Part shown: in pieces, positions 36,819-45,557 of the stretch | Layout: the number at the start of each line of letters is the position of its first letter | How positions within the stretch are numbered: position 1 is the stretch's first letter | NCBI GenBank assembly: GCA_018268055.1 | Contig: JAFDXF010000089.1 | Location: 1-64,000, forward strand | Reading direction: 5' to 3' | DNA from: Bacteroidota bacterium | GTDB lineage: Bacteria; Bacteroidota; Bacteroidia; Chitinophagales; Chitinophagaceae | Length of the DNA stretch: 64,000 nt | Notes under the pieces: generated by a model | Told to the model about the DNA's origin: nothing | The model's database searches: none | Seen by the model: the letters and a program-made list of their open reading frames with translations, nothing else | Translations under genes and position numbers: made by a program

Positions 36819-37075
36819 CTAAAATCTTTTAATGATTTATTGATGACGGCACTAGCAAGATACATAGTGTGTTCCGGTAAAAACTTTGCTTGCAGTAACG
36901 CTTCTGTTATTTTTGCGTCACCATAATAGCGACGACAATTACGAATATCTTCAACATCGCCTCGTTCAAATACACGCTCGATTACAAAATGTGCTTTTGC
37001 ATCGTAATCAATTTTGTCAAAATCGACATCCCAAAATATTCTCTTGTTGAATTTAGGTTTTGCACTTTCATTCAT
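36773..37075 (-). CDS. Putative antitoxin-like protein upstream of AbiEii-type gene
   Basis: This 100-residue protein overlaps the start of the nucleotidyltransferase pseudogene by 46 bases. It resembles the small proteins found before AbiEii-like genes in Bacteroidota (often labelled DUF6922), with the segment FNKRIFWDVDFDKIDYDAKAHF, then VIERVFERGDVEDIRNCRRYYG, and the end LRQTNPELFPY. The toxin-antitoxin role is inferred from this pairing. The antitoxin frame is intact, whereas the toxin gene is broken, which is the order expected when the toxin decays first. Confidence 0.7.
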   Translation of the reverse strand: MNESAKPKFNKRIFWDVDFDKIDYDAKAHFVIERVFERGDVEDIRNCRRYYGDAKITEALLQAKFLPEHTMYLASAVINKSLKDFRCYTLRQTNPELFPY

Positions 37076-37111
37076 ACTATAAAGATAGAATAATACACCA
37101 ATATTTATTTC

Positions 37112-38758
37112 TCACTGTATCAAGCTGAATTTATCTCCATCAAACAAACCTTTATCGCTCAATTTTAAATGTGGAATAACCAACAATGCCATAAACGATA
37201 ATGTCATATAAGGAGAAGCGAGTGTAGCGCCAAGTTCTTGTTTTGCCATTTTATCTAATGCTTCATATTGTGCGGCGATTATATAACCGTCTTCATTGCT
37301 CATCAGCCCTGCGACAGGCAGTGCAAGAGATTTTTCATGATAGTCTCCATTTATTGTTGATACACAACTAATACCACCTTTGTTTTGAATCACTAAATTT
37401 ATCGCCTTGCATAAACTTTCATCATCTGTACCTACTGCTACAATATTGTGGCTATCGTGTGCTACCGATGAAGCTAATGCGCCTTGTTTCAAGCCAAAAT
37501 TTTTAATGAAGGCTTTTGCCGGAGGTGCATCATTGTATCTGTTCACTACTATTAATTTTAAAATATCTCTTTCGGTGTCACTTACAATTTTGTTGTCAAC
37601 AACTTTGGGTGTACATAATAGTTTATTAGTAATTAACTGACCATCCAATGCTTCTATAACAGAAATTTCTTTTTCGCCATTCCATTTTACTTCAAACTCG
37701 CCTATGTTTTTGGGAACACAAGAGAAATTATTTATTAAAGATGATTTTATAGTTGTGATGAGTGAGTTCTCATCATCTGAAACTAAAATACCATTGATAT
37801 AAGTTTGCCTTACCTCAAAATTTTTTAAATCATTCACAATAATAAAGTCAGCCGGATCGCCAAGACGTAATAAGCCCACATCTAATTTATAGTGAAATAC
37901 AGGATTGATACAAGCTGCTTTCAATATTTTAAACAAATCAATCCCTTTTGCAATTGCTCTTGCGCATAACTGATTGATGTGACCTAAAACCAAACTGTCC
38001 GGATGCTTATCGTCGCTGCAAAACATTATTTTATCGGAATAATCATTGAGCAAATCTATTAATGCTTCAAAATTTTTGGCAGCACTTCCTTCACGTATGA
38101 TAATTTTCATTCCATTTTTGAGCTTGTCCAATGCTTCTTCTTTGGTGAAACATTCATGATCGGTAGAGATGCCAGCATCAATATATTGCTTCGCCTGCTC
38201 GCCTCTGAGGCCGGGTGCGTGGCCATCTACAGGCTTGCCTAAGCGATGTGCTGCGGCAATTTTTTTCATTACTTCTTCATCATTGAAAAGCACACCAGGA
38301 AAATTCATCATCTCTGCCAGATATTTTATATCCTCTCTTTGTAGCAGCGTTTCTACATCGGCAGCATGGAGCATAGCACCTGCAGTTTCGAAAGTAGTAG
38401 CAGGCACACAGCTTGGTGCTCCAAAGTTGAATTTGAATGGAACCGTATTTCCATTGTCAATCATAAATTCAACACCGGCCATTCCACATACGTTTGCTAT
38501 CTCATGCGGATCGCTGACAGTGGCTACTGTGCCATGTACCACTGCTAATCTTGCAAATTCTGAAGGAACTAACATTGAACTTTCAATATGAACATGGCTA
38601 TCGATAAATCCGGGAAGTATATAACCATTATTTTTTAAATCAGTTTTATCAATGGGTGTAACAGAAAATATTTTCCCATCTTTCACAATTATTTCTGCCG
38701 GATATATTTTTTGTTTAAAAATATCTACAAACTCGCCGCTTATGGAAAAGGAGGACAT
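37112..38758 (-). CDS. ade: Adenine deaminase
   Basis: Ade converts adenine to hypoxanthine in purine salvage. The 548-residue protein belongs to the amidohydrolase superfamily: the metal-binding motif [14 protein letters not shown], a [10 protein letters not shown] segment, the [10 protein letters not shown] loop and the [11 protein letters not shown] metal aspartate. A C-terminal part carries [19 protein letters not shown], typical of bacterial adenine deaminases. The length is right. It is a single gene, divergent from the BNR-repeat gene by 56 bases. Confidence 0.95.
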   Translation of the reverse strand: MSSFSISGEFVDIFKQKIYPAEIIVKDGKIFSVTPIDKTDLKNNGYILPGFIDSHVHIESSMLVPSEFARLAVVHGTVATVSDPHEIANVCGMAGVEFMIDNGNTVPFKFNFGAPSCVPATTFETAGAMLHAADVETLLQREDIKYLAEMMNFPGVLFNDEEVMKKIAAAHRLGKPVDGHAPGLRGEQAKQYIDAGISTDHECFTKEEALDKLKNGMKIIIREGSAAKNFEALIDLLNDYSDKIMFCSDDKHPDSLVLGHINQLCARAIAKGIDLFKILKAACINPVFHYKLDVGLLRLGDPADFIIVNDLKNFEVRQTYINGILVSDDENSLITTIKSSLINNFSCVPKNIGEFEVKWNGEKEISVIEALDGQLITNKLLCTPKVVDNKIVSDTERDILKLIVVNRYNDAPPAKAFIKNFGLKQGALASSVAHDSHNIVAVGTDDESLCKAINLVIQNKGGISCVSTINGDYHEKSLALPVAGLMSNEDGYIIAAQYEALDKMAKQELGATLASPYMTLSFMALLVIPHLKLSDKGLFDGDKFSLIQ

Positions 38759-38814
38759 AAAATATATTTTGATAAAGTTAAATGACTACCTTCAAATCCG
38801 TCAACTTAACTTAT

Positions 38815-41800
38815 ATGAGAAAAATATTTCTTCCGGCTCTTATTGCCTTAAGCACAATGGTTTTTGCCCAAAAAACAAAACCGATTGCCACTAAAATAAA
38901 TACTACTGATAATATTGATGAAACTATATATAAGAATGTAAAGTATAGATTAATAGGGCCATTTCGCGGTGGCAGAAGTGCTGCTGTGGCCGGCAGTTAT
39001 AAAAGTAGAAATACTTTTTATTTTGGCGCAACAGGTGGCGGTGTTTGGAAAACTACTGACGGTGGTGGTAGTTGGAAAAATATTTCTGATAAATATTTCG
39101 GTGGTAGTATTGGTGCTGTAGCTGTAGCTCCTTCAGATGAATCGGTCATTTACGTTGGCGAAGGCGAAAATTCAATGCGGGGCAATGTAAGCGAAGGACT
39201 TGGTGGTATGTGGCGGAGTGATGACGGAGGTAAGAGTTGGAAAAATATTGGATTAAAAGATGGTCGTCATATTATTCGTATTGTAGTGCATCCACGAAAC
39301 CCCGATATTTTATGGGTTGCTGTAATGGGTCATCTATTCGGACCGAATGAAGAAAGAGGTGTTTATAAATCTACTGACGGTGGTAAAACGTGGAAACGTA
39401 CTTTGTTTATCAATAATCAAACAGGTTGCAGTGATTTAGTAATGGAGCCCGGAAATCCTCATGTTTTGTATGCAGGTATGTGGAGATTGATAAGAACACC
39501 TTACAGCTTAGAGAGCGGTGGCGAAGGAAGCGGACTTTGGAAAAGTGATGATGGCGGTGAAACATGGAAAAATATTTCTGTAAATAAAGGACTACCAAAA
39601 GGTGTATGGGGAATCGTAGGCGTAGCAGTAGCACCGAGTAATACAGATAAAGTTTATGCCATTATTGAAAATAAAGAGGGTGGCCTGTTTAGTAGTTCGG
39701 ATGGCGGCGAAACTTGGACACTAACGAGCAATGATAATAATATTCGTCAGCGAGCATGGTATTATACCAAAGTATATGTGGACCCTAAAAATGAGAATAA
39801 AGTATATTGTCCCAATGTGGGATTTATGCGCAGCAATGATGGCGGTAAAACATTTCAATCTATCAGTACGCCACATGGCGATCACCACGACTTATGGATT
39901 GATCCTGAAGATGCTAACAGAATGATTGTAGCAGATGATGGCGGTGCACAAGTGAGTTTTGATGGAGCTAATAGTTGGAGTACTTATCTCAATCAACCTA
40001 CTGTTCAAGTATATCGTGTAAGCACGGATAACGCATTTCCTTATCGTGTGCTTGCGCCACAACAAGATAATGGCGCATTCAGAATTAGAAGCAGAACTTA
40101 TGGAGCCGGTATTACAGCCGCAGATATGGAAGAAGCAGCCGGAAGCGAAAGTGGATACATCGTTGCAGATCCACTTAATCCTGATATTACTTATGGAGGA
40201 AATTATCAAGGATTGTTGCAAAGATTGGATCATAAAACGGGAGAGAGCCGTATGATTAATGTGTGGCCTATTGATAATATGGGTGCTGGAGCAGATATGG
40301 CGAAATATCGTTTTCAGTGGAACTATCCCATTTTCTTTTCACCCAACAATCCGAAAAGATTGTATGCGGCAGGCAATCATTTATTTGTAACAGAAGACGA
40401 GGGAAAAAGTTGGCAAACTATATCTCCCGACCTTACTACCAATGATAAAAAAATGCAGGCTTCAAGTGGTGGACCTATCACTCAAGATAATACGAGTGTA
40501 GAATATTATTGCACTATCTTTTATGCAACGGAAAGTTGGGTAGAGAAAGATTTGCTTTGGACAGGGAGTGATGATGGTGTAGTATCTGTAAGTAAAGATG
40601 CCGGTAAAAACTGGGAAGCCGTAACACCCAAAGATGCTCCAAAATGGATGATGTGGAACTGTATAGAAGTAGATCCATTTAAAAAAGGCGGTGCATATAT
40701 TGTAGGAACAAGGTATAAGTTGGATGATTTTAAATCTTATATCTACAAGACAGAAGATTATGGAAAAACATGGAAGTTGATTGTAAACGGAATCGATCCA
40801 ATGCATTTTGCCAGATGTATTCGTGCAGATAGAAAGAAACCCGGATTATTATATGCCGGCACAGAGTATGGCATGTATATTTCATACAATGATGGTGCAG
40901 ATTGGAAATCATTTCAATTAAATCTTCCGGTTGTGCCCATTGTTGACCTTGCAATTAAGAATAATGATTTGATTGTTGGTACACAAGGTCGAAGTTTATA
41001 CATTCTGGACGATCTTAGCCCGATTCAAGAAAGAAGTGCGGATGTTTTGAACAAAAGGCTTTTTGTATTTAATGTAAACCCTGCTTATCGTATGCCCGGA
41101 GGTGGTAGAAGAGGTTTTAGAATGCAGCCGACGGCTATGCCGAATGTAGGAATGAATCCGCCAAATGGCGTAGTGATGAATTATTTTTTGAAAGATGTAA
41201 CAGATAGTACAAAACTTTCAATACAAATAATGGATAAAAATAGAAAGACGATTAAAACATATTCTACTTCATCAAAAGATAATAAAATAGACATTAGCAA
41301 AGGAATGAATCAGTTTGAGTGGGATATGAATTATCCGGAAGCAGAAAAAGTGGATGGACTAATTTTATGGAATGGTTTTGTAGGCGGGCCAAAAGCAGCG
41401 CCGGGTAATTATTTTGCATTATTCAAATCAGGGAGTGATTCTACTGAAGTGCCTTTCACCATTCTTGCAGATCCAAATTATCCGGCAAGTCTATCTGAAT
41501 ATGAAGCACAGTTTAATCACATGATTACTATTCGAGATAAGTTTACAGATATAATGAAGGCAATCAAAAATATTCGGGAAGTACGTCAACAAATGAATGA
41601 TTTTTCTACTCGTGTCGGTAAAGATTTACCTAAGGAAGTAAAACAACAGATTGATACAATCAATAAACAGCTCACCGGTGTAGAAGAAGCATTGCATCAA
41701 ACTAAAGCGAAGAGTGGGCAAGACGTTTTAAATTTCCCAATACGCTTAGATGATAAACTGAGTAGTATCTACAATGCAACTGCTGCAGGAAATAACGGCC

Positions 41801-41955
41801 TCACAAAGCAGGCAAAAGACGCCTATGCAGAATTGGCGCCACAAATAGATGAACAATTGAATAAGCTAAAGAAAATAATGACAGAAGAAGTAGGAAAACT
41901 GAATCAACTTATTCATGATAAATCATTGCCGGTGATAGGCGTGAAGAAAGAATAA
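38815..41955 (+). CDS. Secreted BNR/Asp-box repeat protein (sortilin/VPS10-like beta-propeller)
   Basis: The 1046-residue protein has a signal peptide ending FAQ from ATG 38815. The first 750 residues contain many Asp-box motifs such as TTDGGGSWKN, SDDGGKSWKN, STDGGKTWKR, SSDGGETWT and SNDGGKTFQS, which build one or two seven- to ten-bladed beta-propellers. A basic insertion and a C-terminal helical segment (residues about 900-1046, VRQQMNDFSTR and following) end the protein. Similar proteins are annotated as glycosyl hydrolases on the basis of the propeller, but no catalytic residues are known. An upstream start at 38782 is rejected because it spoils the signal peptide. Confidence 0.88.
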   Translation: MRKIFLPALIALSTMVFAQKTKPIATKINTTDNIDETIYKNVKYRLIGPFRGGRSAAVAGSYKSRNTFYFGATGGGVWKTTDGGGSWKNISDKYFGGSIGAVAVAPSDESVIYVGEGENSMRGNVSEGLGGMWRSDDGGKSWKNIGLKDGRHIIRIVVHPRNPDILWVAVMGHLFGPNEERGVYKSTDGGKTWKRTLFINNQTGCSDLVMEPGNPHVLYAGMWRLIRTPYSLESGGEGSGLWKSDDGGETWKNISVNKGLPKGVWGIVGVAVAPSNTDKVYAIIENKEGGLFSSSDGGETWTLTSNDNNIRQRAWYYTKVYVDPKNENKVYCPNVGFMRSNDGGKTFQSISTPHGDHHDLWIDPEDANRMIVADDGGAQVSFDGANSWSTYLNQPTVQVYRVSTDNAFPYRVLAPQQDNGAFRIRSRTYGAGITAADMEEAAGSESGYIVADPLNPDITYGGNYQGLLQRLDHKTGESRMINVWPIDNMGAGADMAKYRFQWNYPIFFSPNNPKRLYAAGNHLFVTEDEGKSWQTISPDLTTNDKKMQASSGGPITQDNTSVEYYCTIFYATESWVEKDLLWTGSDDGVVSVSKDAGKNWEAVTPKDAPKWMMWNCIEVDPFKKGGAYIVGTRYKLDDFKSYIYKTEDYGKTWKLIVNGIDPMHFARCIRADRKKPGLLYAGTEYGMYISYNDGADWKSFQLNLPVVPIVDLAIKNNDLIVGTQGRSLYILDDLSPIQERSADVLNKRLFVFNVNPAYRMPGGGRRGFRMQPTAMPNVGMNPPNGVVMNYFLKDVTDSTKLSIQIMDKNRKTIKTYSTSSKDNKIDISKGMNQFEWDMNYPEAEKVDGLILWNGFVGGPKAAPGNYFALFKSGSDSTEVPFTILADPNYPASLSEYEAQFNHMITIRDKFTDIMKAIKNIREVRQQMNDFSTRVGKDLPKEVKQQIDTINKQLTGVEEALHQTKAKSGQDVLNFPIRLDDKLSSIYNATAAGNNGLTKQAKDAYAELAPQIDEQLNKLKKIMTEEVGKLNQLIHDKSLPVIGVKKE

Positions 41956-41982
41956 ATCGGTTTGCAATAAATTAATTTTGTG

Positions 41983-42020
41983 TGATGACTTATTCTAATT
42001 GAATGAGCCATCAGTTTTTT
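41983..42020 (+). terminator. Terminator after the BNR-repeat gene
   Basis: TGATGACTTATTC pairs with GAATGAGCCATCA (one G-U pair, one mismatch) around a 5-base loop, and a T run follows at 42015-42020. Confidence 0.7.
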
Positions 42021-42039
42021 GCAACGTAGAAAATGGTCG

Positions 42040-43080
42040 TTAAGCTCTTACCTTATGCTTCTTTGTTCGTTCACGCATTAATGCGATTGCTTCTTCTTCG
42101 GAAGAAAACATATTATTTACATTGACGATATGCTTTGCCAATTTATCATATCGTTTGGTCATCAGCCATAAGAATATGTGTAAATAGTGAATACCATCAA
42201 AGGTTAAGATTTTCTTTTCTGCAAATACATCTTTGTTTTTAAGAAACTCTCCTGGAATTTCAGTGTAGTGTAGTGCAGGTCTTACATGATGTACTGCGTG
42301 ATACCCATCATTCCAACAAGCTTTATTATACGGAGTATTGATGCAGTTTATTGTGTTGTCATCCATGTCTTCCAGATTAACAAAGGCGTGTTGTGTCCAG
42401 TTGCCCAGCATCATTACAATTCTTGCAAAAACAAATGGAATGATAAAAATGAAAAGTGTAGCCTTAAAGTTTACAAAGCACATGCCAATACAAAATAGAT
42501 AAAACGCAAATTCGCCAAATGTGAGGCGCATATAAAACTTCTTTCTTTTACGGCTAAAAAAATACATAAATGTATCACTAAAGCCAAGGATGAGAAAGCG
42601 ACCTACATATTTCAAAAACCCTTTTAAGCTATCCCGTTGATAGGGCAATGTACTACTTGCGTCTTCTATATAATTGTTTTCTACGTGGTGCATGCCCATG
42701 TGATGTACAAAATAGGTTTCAGGTGTGTGGCCAAAGAATGGGCAAATAAACCAGATTACATAATTGTATAGCCAGTTGTATTTCTTTTTAAATGGCTTGC
42801 GATGGCTGATGCAGTGGAGCATCAAACCAAAACGACCTTTAAAATACATTTGTGATACATAGAAATAAGGAATATAGAGTAACCACCAATACCATCCTTG
42901 AAGCAAGGGAGTGTATAGAATAATCGCCGCAGGGATCACCAATAAGTGAATATTGGTAAGTAAATGTATAAATGGAAGATCTCTTTTGTCATTAATGTAC
43001 TTTAACCAGAACTTTTCATACCAACTATATTGCGTTGGAGCTACATATACCGGATCAGTAATAGTTGTTAATGCCTTCAT
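42040..43080 (-). CDS. Membrane fatty acid desaturase family protein
   Basis: The 346-residue integral membrane protein has the histidine boxes of the fatty acid desaturase/hydroxylase superfamily: HCISHRKPF, VHHMGMHHVENN and, near the C-terminus, HAVHHVRPALHY. About four to five hydrophobic segments separate them. The substrate could be a fatty acyl chain, but the exact position of insertion or hydroxylation cannot be read. It is transcribed in the same direction as the following hydroxylase-type gene, with a gap of about 130 bases, and both probably act on membrane lipids. Confidence 0.85.
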   Translation of the reverse strand: MKALTTITDPVYVAPTQYSWYEKFWLKYINDKRDLPFIHLLTNIHLLVIPAAIILYTPLLQGWYWWLLYIPYFYVSQMYFKGRFGLMLHCISHRKPFKKKYNWLYNYVIWFICPFFGHTPETYFVHHMGMHHVENNYIEDASSTLPYQRDSLKGFLKYVGRFLILGFSDTFMYFFSRKRKKFYMRLTFGEFAFYLFCIGMCFVNFKATLFIFIIPFVFARIVMMLGNWTQHAFVNLEDMDDNTINCINTPYNKACWNDGYHAVHHVRPALHYTEIPGEFLKNKDVFAEKKILTFDGIHYLHIFLWLMTKRYDKLAKHIVNVNNMFSSEEEAIALMRERTKKHKVRA

Positions 43081-43213
43081 TTTGGTGGTGTGATTTCTGC
43101 AGGAGCGTTAAAAAAAAATAAAGGTTTGTATATTGCTCTGCAGTCGGTTTGTTTGGGCTTATTTTAATTTTTTAAAAGAGTAAAATTACACGTTTATTAT
43201 CCAATTTGGGTGT

Positions 43214-43882
43214 TTATTTTTTTCGTTCATACATCATTTCTTTAACCTTTTCTTTGTCTTCTTTTTCATTTTTTAGGTCAAACATAGTTCCAAATACATG
43301 ATCCCAAAGTGTGGAGCTTACGCCAAAGCCTTTATTTTCGTCTTTGTAGTGATGTAAGTGATGATTTCTCCAATGCGGCTTCATCCATTTGAACGGCGGA
43401 TTCCATGCGTGTATGGCATAATGAACAGTGCCATACAATAAATAACCCAATAAAAATCCCGGAAAAAACATAAAGGAGTGATAGCCCATCAGCAGATACA
43501 TTAGGCCAAAAATTGAACCGGAAATTAAAACACTGGGAACCGGAGGCATAAACAGTCTTGTCGTATCTCGTGGATAATGATGATGCACTCCGTGAAAAGT
43601 ATAAACGATTTTTTGCGCTCTCTTACTTTTTGCAGCCCAATGAAATAAAAAGCGGTGTGCCAAATATTCAAAGAAACTCCATGTCAACATTCCGGCAAGG
43701 AATAATAAAATAATTGTTGAGGCCGAGTAATCAAGTTTTGCTGCGGCGTAATAAAGTAAAAAAGCAATTACAGGGATATACATTCCCCAAATCACTAATG
43801 GATGTGCTTTGGTTAGTGCCTCTAAAAACGGACTTTTAAAAAGTCGTGCTTGTCCTTTGTTATGTATTTTATCAAATTCCAT
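43214..43882 (-). CDS. Sterol desaturase/fatty acid 2-hydroxylase family enzyme
   Basis: The 222-residue protein has four hydrophobic segments and the histidine motifs of the fatty-acid-hydroxylase superfamily: HRFLFH, HGVHHHYPRD, HYAIHAWNPP and HWRNHHLHHYKDE. This resembles Scs7/FA2H-type enzymes that hydroxylate sphingolipid or fatty acid chains at C2, a role compatible with Bacteroidota sphingolipids. The assignment to a sphingolipid substrate is inference. I chose ATG 43882; six codons upstream is another ATG. A CRP/FNR-type palindrome lies 35 bases upstream. Confidence 0.85.
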   Translation of the reverse strand: MEFDKIHNKGQARLFKSPFLEALTKAHPLVIWGMYIPVIAFLLYYAAAKLDYSASTIILLFLAGMLTWSFFEYLAHRFLFHWAAKSKRAQKIVYTFHGVHHHYPRDTTRLFMPPVPSVLISGSIFGLMYLLMGYHSFMFFPGFLLGYLLYGTVHYAIHAWNPPFKWMKPHWRNHHLHHYKDENKGFGVSSTLWDHVFGTMFDLKNEKEDKEKVKEMMYERKK

Positions 43883-43916
43883 AAGAGCAAGATAAAACAC
43901 ACACTAAAGTCAAAAG

Positions 43917-43930
43917 CTGATTTTGATCAG
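43917..43930. promoter_or_regulatory. CRP/FNR-type palindrome before the hydroxylase gene
   Basis: CTGATTTTGATCAG is a perfect palindrome with the TGAT-N4-ATCA core of FNR-class sites, 35 bases upstream of the hydroxylase ATG. A partial second half-site (ACTAAAGTCA) lies next to it at 43903-43912. Confidence 0.4.
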
Positions 43931-43946
43931 TTTCGGAATCAACGAA

Positions 43947-45392
43947 TTACATTTTTAAATCCGGTTTTATATTTCTTACGCCTGTTGTAGCACCGCCATT
44001 CAATGTCATGTCATGTGGCTTATTGGTTTTCCATGCGCCTCTTGTAAAGTCAGGAATATCCTGTGTTCTTGATTTTTTTGCAACAGATCTTTCAGATAGT
44101 GGAACTAAACAACTCCACGAAGCTGCATCATACACATCTTGATCCAATGGAAGACCATTGCGCAAACAATCAATTGTGCGCCAATCCATAATAAAGTCCA
44201 TACCGCCGTGGCCACCTACATCTTTTGCAATAGCACCGATGTGGTTGATAATTGCCGGAGAATATTTTTTGTATAAATCATCCAACTCTTCTTTCTTAAT
44301 CCAGCTATGTCCAAAGGCAATTTTTTCAGGGCTTGGCCATTTACGAGCAATACCCTTTGTGCCGCTGAGTAAATGGATTCTTGAATATGGTCTGATGGTA
44401 GATACATCATGTTGTATCATAATCGTTTTACCAAAATTGGTACGTATAATTGAAGTATTCATATTACCGCGATATGGCTTGTCCACATACGGTTTAAAGA
44501 AATCATCTTTTTCGGCATAAGCTTTTGCCATATTATTTAAAGTAAAATCATTGGTACTCATACTCACTAAGTGATCCATTTTATCACCACGATTTATGTT
44601 CATGCATTGAGCAACAGGGCCTAATCCGTGTGTGGGATAAAGATTGCCATTGTGTTTAGCATTTTCTTTTAATCGCCACATGTCTGCATAAGCATTCTTA
44701 TTGAAGAGCCAATCTTTTGAAAGATCGTGAATATAAGCACCTTCTGCGTGAATAATTTCTCCAAACATGCCTTGCCTTGCCATATTCAAGGTGAGCATTT
44801 CAAAGAAGTCGTAACAACAGTTTTCCAACATCATGCAATGCTTCTTAGTTTTCTCTGAGGTTTCTACAAGTTCCCAGCATTCATCAATTGTTTGTGCGGC
44901 CGGAACTTCTACACACACATGCTTACCTTGCTTCATTGCTCGTAAAGCGATCGGTGTGTGTAAATGCCATGGTGTAGGCGTATAAACAAGGTCAATATCA
45001 TTGCTATCGCAAAGTGCTTTCCATCCCTCTTCACCGCTGTATTCTTTTGCTTTTGGTCTTTTTGCTTTTTCTAAAGTTTTTTGCGAAGAGGTTACTCGGT
45101 CAGGATATTTATCACAAAGTGCAACTATTTCAACACCGTCGATAAAACTTAAACGCTCTACTGCTTCATGCCCTCTTTGTCCGAGACCGATTACGCCGAT
45201 TCTGACTGTTTCAATTTTGGGTGCTGCATAGTTGCACATATTGAAACGTTGACCTTCAGTTTCAAAAGATGATGAACGTTGCATTTCATCATCGGAAACG
45301 CCTGTTACTTTAGCGAATACAGGTAATCCGGTTGCCATTACACCGGCGCCTACGGCTGCCTGACGTAAGAAGTTTCTGCGTGTCTTATTCAT
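43947..45392 (-). CDS. Exported Gfo/Idh/MocA oxidoreductase, GH109-like
   Basis: The 481-residue protein starts with a twin-arginine-type signal (RRNFLRQAAVGAGVMATGLPVFA), followed by an NAD-binding Rossmann domain with GVIGLGQRG. The large C-terminal domain carries NLYPTHGLGPVAQCMNINRGDKM and GGHGGMDFIMDWRTIDCL, which match GH109, the NAD-dependent alpha-N-acetylgalactosaminidases. GH109 assignment is by these motifs; other exported family members have unknown substrates. I start at ATG 45392, because it puts the RR motif near the N-terminus. It is divergent from the GH18/NodB/GT2 gene. Confidence 0.88.
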   Translation of the reverse strand: MNKTRRNFLRQAAVGAGVMATGLPVFAKVTGVSDDEMQRSSSFETEGQRFNMCNYAAPKIETVRIGVIGLGQRGHEAVERLSFIDGVEIVALCDKYPDRVTSSQKTLEKAKRPKAKEYSGEEGWKALCDSNDIDLVYTPTPWHLHTPIALRAMKQGKHVCVEVPAAQTIDECWELVETSEKTKKHCMMLENCCYDFFEMLTLNMARQGMFGEIIHAEGAYIHDLSKDWLFNKNAYADMWRLKENAKHNGNLYPTHGLGPVAQCMNINRGDKMDHLVSMSTNDFTLNNMAKAYAEKDDFFKPYVDKPYRGNMNTSIIRTNFGKTIMIQHDVSTIRPYSRIHLLSGTKGIARKWPSPEKIAFGHSWIKKEELDDLYKKYSPAIINHIGAIAKDVGGHGGMDFIMDWRTIDCLRNGLPLDQDVYDAASWSCLVPLSERSVAKKSRTQDIPDFTRGAWKTNKPHDMTLNGGATTGVRNIKPDLKM

Positions 45393-45512
45393 AGTGGAAA
45401 TTATTGTTGCTGCAATTTCCAAAAATTCTTTTAGAAATAACAATTTTTTAAAAAATTGGGCAAACGATTGTTGCAATGAGTATAATTACTGTAAAAATGA
45501 ATTGTTTAACCA

Positions 45513-45529
45513 CTGACTAACATCAATAT
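45513..45529. promoter_or_regulatory. CRP/FNR-type site before the GH18/NodB/GT2 gene
   Basis: CTGACTAACATCAATAT lies 29 bases before the ATG at 45558. It differs from the hsp20 site at 57218-57234 in 2 of 17 bases (CTGACTAAAGTCAATAT). The core TGAC-N4-ATCA is close to the FNR/NnrR type. Confidence 0.35.
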
Positions 45530-45557
45530 TTTAGAATGTAAAATAGTTTTGTAAAAG

